A DNA stretch of 64,000 nt from assembly GCF_027943255.1 (NCBI RefSeq), contig NC_072894.1:128331601-128395600 (forward strand), in the 5' to 3' direction. This document shows, piece after piece, positions 58,691-64,000 of the stretch. The DNA is from Anastrepha obliqua. Its lineage: Eukaryota; Arthropoda; Insecta; Diptera; Tephritidae. Under the pieces are notes generated by a model, which saw only the letters and a list, made by a program, of their open reading frames with translations, made no database searches and had not been told where the DNA came from. The position numbers and the translations under genes are program-made. Every line of letters starts with the position of its first letter. Position 1 is the first letter of the stretch.

Positions 58691-60690
58691 TATATACATG
58701 GTAGGTAGGTAGGTAGGGTGGTTGTCGTAAGACACACTTAGACCTTCGACAGGTCCATTGTGATACCACTGGAGCTTATCCTTACTCTACGTGTACCTTT
58801 TCAAACCATCCGGTAGCTTTAATAAACGAGCAGAGCTTCGTTAGTTTTAGATGGGATATGTCCGCTACAGCGGTTAGAAATGCTGTATCGAGGGTGCGCA
58901 GCCTTCTCCTAGCTAGGCTTTCACACTCACATAAAAGGTGTCTGACTGTTTCCTCTTCTTCTGTATTTAGACAGCTTCTACAGAAATCGAAGTAAGGTAG
59001 TCCTAACCTTCTAGCGTGGCTGCCTATTAAACAATGACCTGTTAATACATCTATCATTTTTCTTATAGATTCTCTGTTGAATCTTAGCAAGATCTTCGAT
59101 CGACCGCTGTTCCAGTTCGGCCATGTCTGTCTGCTTAGTTCGCATGTTGTGAGGTTTTGCCAGATTGTATTTACCTTTTTGATGGTTTCCCTGTCTATAA
59201 GTAATTTACAAGTGGCTATAGGCATGGGTATCAGCGCCTTATCCGGTTCGAGATCGAGCGTTGTACCGGCTCTTGCAAGTTCATCCGCCTTACAATTTCC
59301 CGGAATGTCCCTGTGGCCTGGTACCCAGATAAGGTGCACCTTGTAGCACTTAGATACGTCATCTAGTAGTTTAAAACATTCTAGAACTGATTCCAGCGCT
59401 TTTATTGCTGCTTGACTGTCCGAGTAAATGAAGACTTCATTTGTGGATAATACTCTCGTTTTTATCTCTTTAAGTCCCTCTTTTATGGCAGTGACTTCCG
59501 CCTGAAATACACTGCAATGATTAGGCAGGCGAAATGATTAGCATACTCCGAGTTTGTCGGAGTAGACCCCTCCACCTACTTTGTTATCCAGTTTTGAGCC
59601 ATCTGTGTAGATGTTTAGGTCATTTATCTTAACAATGAGCCCGTTATCCCATTCCTCTTTGGAAGGAAATACTGTGACAAAGGATTTATTAAAATTGATG
59701 TCCTTGGTCTTACAGAAATCCGTTGTGGGGAATTGTTCTAAAATTGAGGAGTGTCCTCTTTGGTTCGTTCTGAGTAGGCCGATTTCTCTTAGTCTGAGAG
59801 TTGCTTTGGCAGCTGTTTGCTTACCGTACTGCTCTATTGGTAAAATGTTAAGCATGATATTTAGTGCATCTGTGGGTATGGTTCTGAGGGTCCCGCAGAT
59901 GCAAAGACTGGCCATTCTTTGTACGTGTGCCATGGTTCTTTTAATGTACAATTTATCTAAAGCTGGCCACCATACTAATATGCCGTATGTTAGGATAGGT
60001 CTGAAAATTGCCGTGTAAAGCCAGTATACGATAGATGGGGAGAGACCCCAACTTAGTCCTATAAGCTGTTTACAAGAGTATAGTGCTATTGTCGCCCTTT
60101 TTACTCTATCTTCGACATTTGCCCTCCATGTTAGCTTTCGGTCTAGTATTAGACCTAAGTAGCAGGCCTCATCACTAAATGACAGTGCCGTTACACCTAG
60201 AGTCGGAGGAGTTATATTTGGAATTTTGTGTTTCCTGGTAAATAGGATGAGTTCAGTTTTATTGGGGTTGACGCTTAGCCCATTTGCTTTTGACCAGTTT
60301 TCAACCATGTTTAGTAAATCCTGCATGACTTCTATGAGTGTATTGGGGAATTTCCCCCTTACTACCATTGCAACATCGTCCGCATATGCTACAACGTGTT
60401 GTCCTCTCTCCTCTAGGCTCTTTAGCAATGAGTTTAGTGCCAGCACCCATAGGAGAGGGGACAGCACACCGCCTTGAGGTGTTCCTCTGCTAACTTTTTT
60501 CTTGATCTCTGAGGCCCCTAGGATTGCGATCACAAATCTGCTCAAGAGCATGTTTTTGATGAACTCAACCAGAGCGCCAGAGATCCCGAAATCCGTCAGT
60601 GCCTTTATTATGGTATCCGGTAGGATGTTGTTGAATGCGCCCTCGATATCTAGGAAGGCTACCAGTGTGAATTCTTTAATGTATATACAT
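58691..60690 (-). pseudogene. RNase H-type LINE (RT and RNase H), 5'-truncated, one premature stop
   Basis: Minus strand. RT from KEFTLVAFLDIEGAFNNI (first Asp) through GTPQGGVLSPLLWVLALN and VVAYADDVAMVV (YADD) to the thumb. RNase H has NIYTDGSKLDNKVGGG, HCSVFQAEV, FIYSDSQAAIKAL and WVPGHRDIPGN. A C-terminal knuckle (CRSCLNTEEEETVRHLLCEC) follows and the frame ends at 58782. The only break is TAA at 59538-59540 inside the RNase H, so the copy is young. The 5' end is cut within RT near 60690. The 3' end is a CTACCTACCTACC tail near 58700. Likely I/LOA/R1-type; same type as the fragments at 40.8 and 41.6 kb. Confidence 0.9.
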
Positions 60691-61331
60691 AGCCCCAAGT
60701 AACAATACAAAATTTTGCTTGGGAGTCACATGCAATAACATAAAGAACCTTAGCAAATGGCTTTGAAAAGTCATGGTAACTAGACCTACACGTCTATAGA
60801 GTATAGGCAGACCCATGGCTAAGATACGCGTGAAAATTTTAAAATTTTTTGACAATAACATTTTTTTATTAGTCTAAAAAATAATTCATTTGGTAATATG
60901 TTCTTCACGATTTTTGAGAACTACTCGCAACATATTATAAAAATTTACTCAAAACTTCACTTTTTTCAATGAAAAATAAAAAAACTTCTCTGTAAAATTA
61001 AAGTGAGATATTAATTTAGCAACACTTTACCTCTAGAGCAACACTCATTTAGTCCAAGTTTACATTTATAAAACCTATCTCAACTGACTTGCCTGTCCCA
61101 ATTGTTGAAATAACAAGTTGACCATTAGAATGAAATAATGAGAAAAAAACGCACAGTCGGTTAATAAGGGTCACACTTTCCGATGTTCCATACAAATACG
61201 CAAATGTATGTATAACAAATTCGAAAAATATGTCCACTACTACTTTTTCGTCATAAATTTGCATGGGTCAATTTTTCGTATTTATATTGTTATTTTATTA
61301 TTTATTATTTTCAATCCGTTATGGATGCCAT
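60691..61331. other. Stretch without a recognised gene
   Basis: AT-rich; on the minus strand AATAAA (complement of 61301-61306) serves the next gene. Confidence 0.45.
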
Positions 61332-62379
61332 TCACACTTTTGCTATTAGTTGGCGGAAGTTAATATTTAAATCTCGCACGCAGATGGCTGCTGTGCGCAA
61401 TTTGCAACTTTTCGTCACGATATCGAAGTGGTAGTAGAAGGGACACTGCTGTAGGATGGCATGTCCTTTAACACAGTAAATAAAATAATCGCAACGCAGC
61501 ATGTGTGGAAATACATGTTGCCCATAGATTGGGCAATCAATGAGTTCGCCACCATCACTACTCGCTGATCCGTCGGCGCTGTTGTCAGTGCCTCCATTTC
61601 CATTTGTTGAGCCAATTGTACTTGCAACGGTATCAGGAGTCCGAAATGGGCAACCTGCACTTTCGGGCATGTCGCATTTGGCTGTATTCGCATTCCAATG
61701 GAGATTGGCGCTACATTCTTGCAACACCGCTTGCCCATAGTAGCATATGAAGTATTGTTGGCAATTGCTACTGCTGCCTAAGAAGACTATACGGTTTTGA
61801 TCGAGTGGTTGTGAAGCACAGTATCGTGAAGCATTTAGCAGTTCATTTTCATTTTCATTGTTATTGTTATTGTTGTTGCCTGTATTTCCATTATTATTAT
61901 TGTTATTACTACTGGTGTTTTCATTGTTGCCATTGCTGGATATATCGATCTCACAATTTACGTTGTCGGCGGTGTCGCAGAGCTTGCTGATCGGATTGAA
62001 CAGCATTGTTGGCGGACAGGGTGCCATCACCGCCTGTCCGTTTTCCAAACACAAATAAAATGAACGACAGTCATCTGGATTTCTGTCGAATTCGCCAGCG
62101 GTATGATTTAAACAAATACTATTCTGACGCTTGATCCTGTTCGGAGTGACTAAATTTGATGAAGAGGCGTATGCAAACTGTGATACGGTTGCCAATGCCA
62201 AATATATACGAAAAACTGAAAAACGTATACCAACGAAACTAAATAAGTTCTTAGTAATGAATTCATTTGAATGTGTATGCATTTATGTACATATAAAAAT
62301 AGTTTTATAGAGTTAAAAAACGGGATGCTGTATGGATGTACATATGCTGCTATTTACCGTTGATGAGCTCGGGTTCCAT
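61332..62379 (-). CDS. Secreted protein with three CBM14 domains and Asn-rich linker
   Basis: Exons 62358-62379 (ATG to AACG) and 61332-62215, 142-bp GT-AG phase-1 intron; 301 residues. The N-terminus is MEPELINVFRIYLALATVSQ, with the hydrophobic core of a signal peptide. An RIKR site may follow it. Three CBM14 domains: about residues 48-102 (CRSFYLC core), 145-202 (CQQYFICYYG) and 236-290 (CDYFIYC). Linker 1 is rich in Asn (runs of 5-7), linker 2 in Gly/Ser/Asp. I chose the upstream ATG exon because the splice restores frame and gives the same phase-1 start intron as the other CBM14 genes. Chitin binding outside the cell is expected; cuticle or peritrophic role undecided. Confidence 0.88.
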
Positions 62380-63690
62380 TATCGTAACGAATTCAAAACT
62401 TTCTAATATAACTTGTTTGGCGGATTGACGTCCTTTTCACCAGCCGTCTTAAAATATTCTAACTTTATTTCGAAATTTGTTTGCGAAACCTAAAAGAAAA
62501 CTCCATACATATATGTAAATATATTTTTTAAGGTGCGTATGTGTGCACAAGTATGAGTATTGAATATGTATGGTACATACATATGTATACTTTATAGTAG
62601 CTGCTAATGAATATGTACGTATGTATATTTTTGAAAGCCTTCCAAACATTTCGTTCTCATTACTTAAAGATAATATCTTTGCTAATATCCACAAAAAAAA
62701 CAAAAAAGTGAGGCGTAAACTATAACATTTTAATTTCCGTTCGTGAGTTCAAAACCACGCATTTATTTACTTGCAGTGTGCACATATATATGTACATATA
62801 TGTACAAATACCAAATATGTTGTAATAAGTAAACCAAGAAAGGTTTGAGCAATTTTAAACGGTCTTCAGGTGTGAGTCCAAGTTTTTCCTTCCAGTTAAA
62901 TGAAATATTATATTTCGCAATGCTTATGAATATGTCACGACTGAATGAAGAATAAAGAATTTCTTCCGCAAATAATTTGCAGACGTTGAATTCAAATTCT
63001 TATAGACTATTTGGTATTCTCAGGAAAGTAAAACAACAACTTCTTGTCAAATGTGATGTCATATGTATAATATATAGTAACTAGTAGTAGTAGCATACAT
63101 GATTAGGTTAGGTTAGTTTGCAATGGATGCCGCCGACAAACTACAAGAGGTTGGCTTGCTAGTTGCCATCATGGGGACCACTGGTGTCTCGGACGAATTT
63201 GATTAGGCCGTTTAGATCAATATCTGCCACCATTTTTTGAGTATCGTAAAAAGGTGTTCATATATGTATGTATATCGAGGCCTTCTACATGATACGCTCT
63301 TGCAGCTTCAGCAGCATTTTCGATACAGTTCGCCCAGTCTTTGTGTATCTTTCCCATTTCGGTTGCACGTCACGCATGTATATTAGGAATGTCAATCTCA
63401 GGATCGGCATGTTTTTGAACTCCGAAAATCAAAAAATTTTTGAGTATAAATTTGTTTCATCAAATGCAACTAGTAAAATTTTCATTTGAGGAATGGAAAG
63501 CTTTCTTTGCAGCATTGATTGAGTTTCTAATTGTGGGGATAGAGGCTATTACCTGCAGAAATGATTTCGATTTCTATCAACAATCCAACGGGCAGCTGAC
63601 TTTGTGGGCCATACATTCAGGGAGAATACTCTCAATGCTCTTATTTCCTTAACGCCACTCTTTAATCAAAACAAACTGTTATTTCATCTA
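62380..63690. other. Stretch without a recognised gene
   Basis: (ATGT/ATAC)-rich simple sequence. At 63104-63117 AGGTTAGGTTAG marks a short tandem run that starts a GC-richer block (63118-63215) with the look of an interspersed repeat, unidentified. Confidence 0.4.
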
Positions 63691-64000
63691 TACTAATATT
63701 ATAAAGAGGAAAACTTTGTTTGTTTGTAATGAATAGGCTCAAAAACTACTGGACCGATTTTAAAAATTCTTTCACCATTCGAAAGCTACATCATCCACGA
63801 GTAACATGGATTATATTTTATTTTGGAAATAGGGCTCGAGATATAGGTCAAAACGTGGACCCGGGTAACCTTCGGATGTGTATGTACAATATGGGTATCA
63901 AATGGAAGCTGTTGGTGAATGCTTTAGTTCAGAGTATTTCCATCCGCTCCGTGACTAGGGTCTCGAGGTAGAGACCAAAACGTGGACCCTAGAATGTGTT
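63691..64000 (+). repeat. Interspersed element end, possibly Helitron-like, cut by the window edge
   Basis: TATACTAATATTATAAAGAG, then TTTGTTTGTTTG, then CTACTGGACCGATTTTAAAA is a phrase seen at ends of widespread insect interspersed elements. The later GGTCAAAACGTGGACCC and GAGACCAAAACGTGGACCC (63850, 63971) are an internal repeat. Class assignment is from memory and weak. Confidence 0.4.

Overview
The window is AT-rich insect nuclear DNA with short GT-AG introns, tRNA-derived SINEs and many Tc1/mariner-type elements. The gene set (syndapin, a group of CBM14 peritrophins) and the transposon types (rosa-type DD41D mariners, jockey-like and RNase H-bearing LINEs) point to a higher fly. A tephritid fruit fly is my best inference; it is not proven from the sequence alone.

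Layout. 1-8.6 kb is transposon debris: an unidentified ORF tail, a 111-bp tandem repeat, a Merlin transposase with one stop, a decayed Tc1-like gene, a Helentron-type endonuclease tail, tRNA-derived repeats and a nearly complete DD34D mariner. 9-25.7 kb holds three related five-domain chitin-binding (peritrophin-A/CBM14) genes, at 9.0-10.3 (-), 12.8-13.9 (+) and 24.6-25.7 kb (+). Between them lie SINEs, a deleted DD41D mariner, a 1.8-kb pogo/Tigger element with matched ends, a jockey-like LINE split by a SINE, and an ATAAC microsatellite inside a short-inverted-repeat element. 26-33.9 kb is gene-poor and contains a TTAA-flanked MITE with three copies of one 16-bp palindrome.

33.9-46.4 kb is a complete nine-coding-exon syndapin/PACSIN gene (F-BAR, NPF motif, SH3; 485 aa). 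Its 8.2-kb second intron is a transposon sink with nested insertions whose target duplications can be read directly. 48.9-53.7 kb (-) is a BED-finger, hAT-related, probably domesticated gene in six exons; one exon junction is out of frame by one base. Its second intron carries a TTAA MITE with a mariner inserted inside it. 56.8-57.3 kb (-) and 61.3-62.4 kb (-) are two further CBM14 genes, with two and three domains, flanking an RNase H-type LINE. The last 300 bp look like the end of another interspersed element.

How the genes fit together. The five CBM14 genes are secreted chitin binders expected in the peritrophic matrix or cuticle. Four have a short, readable first coding exon (7 nt in three, 22 nt in one) followed by a phase-1 intron inside the signal peptide; the fifth has the matching acceptor. 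This suggests a family spread by local duplication. Syndapin (membrane curvature and endocytosis) and the BED/hAT gene (likely DNA binding) are unrelated single-copy neighbours. Nearly everything else is mobile DNA, mostly broken or internally deleted.
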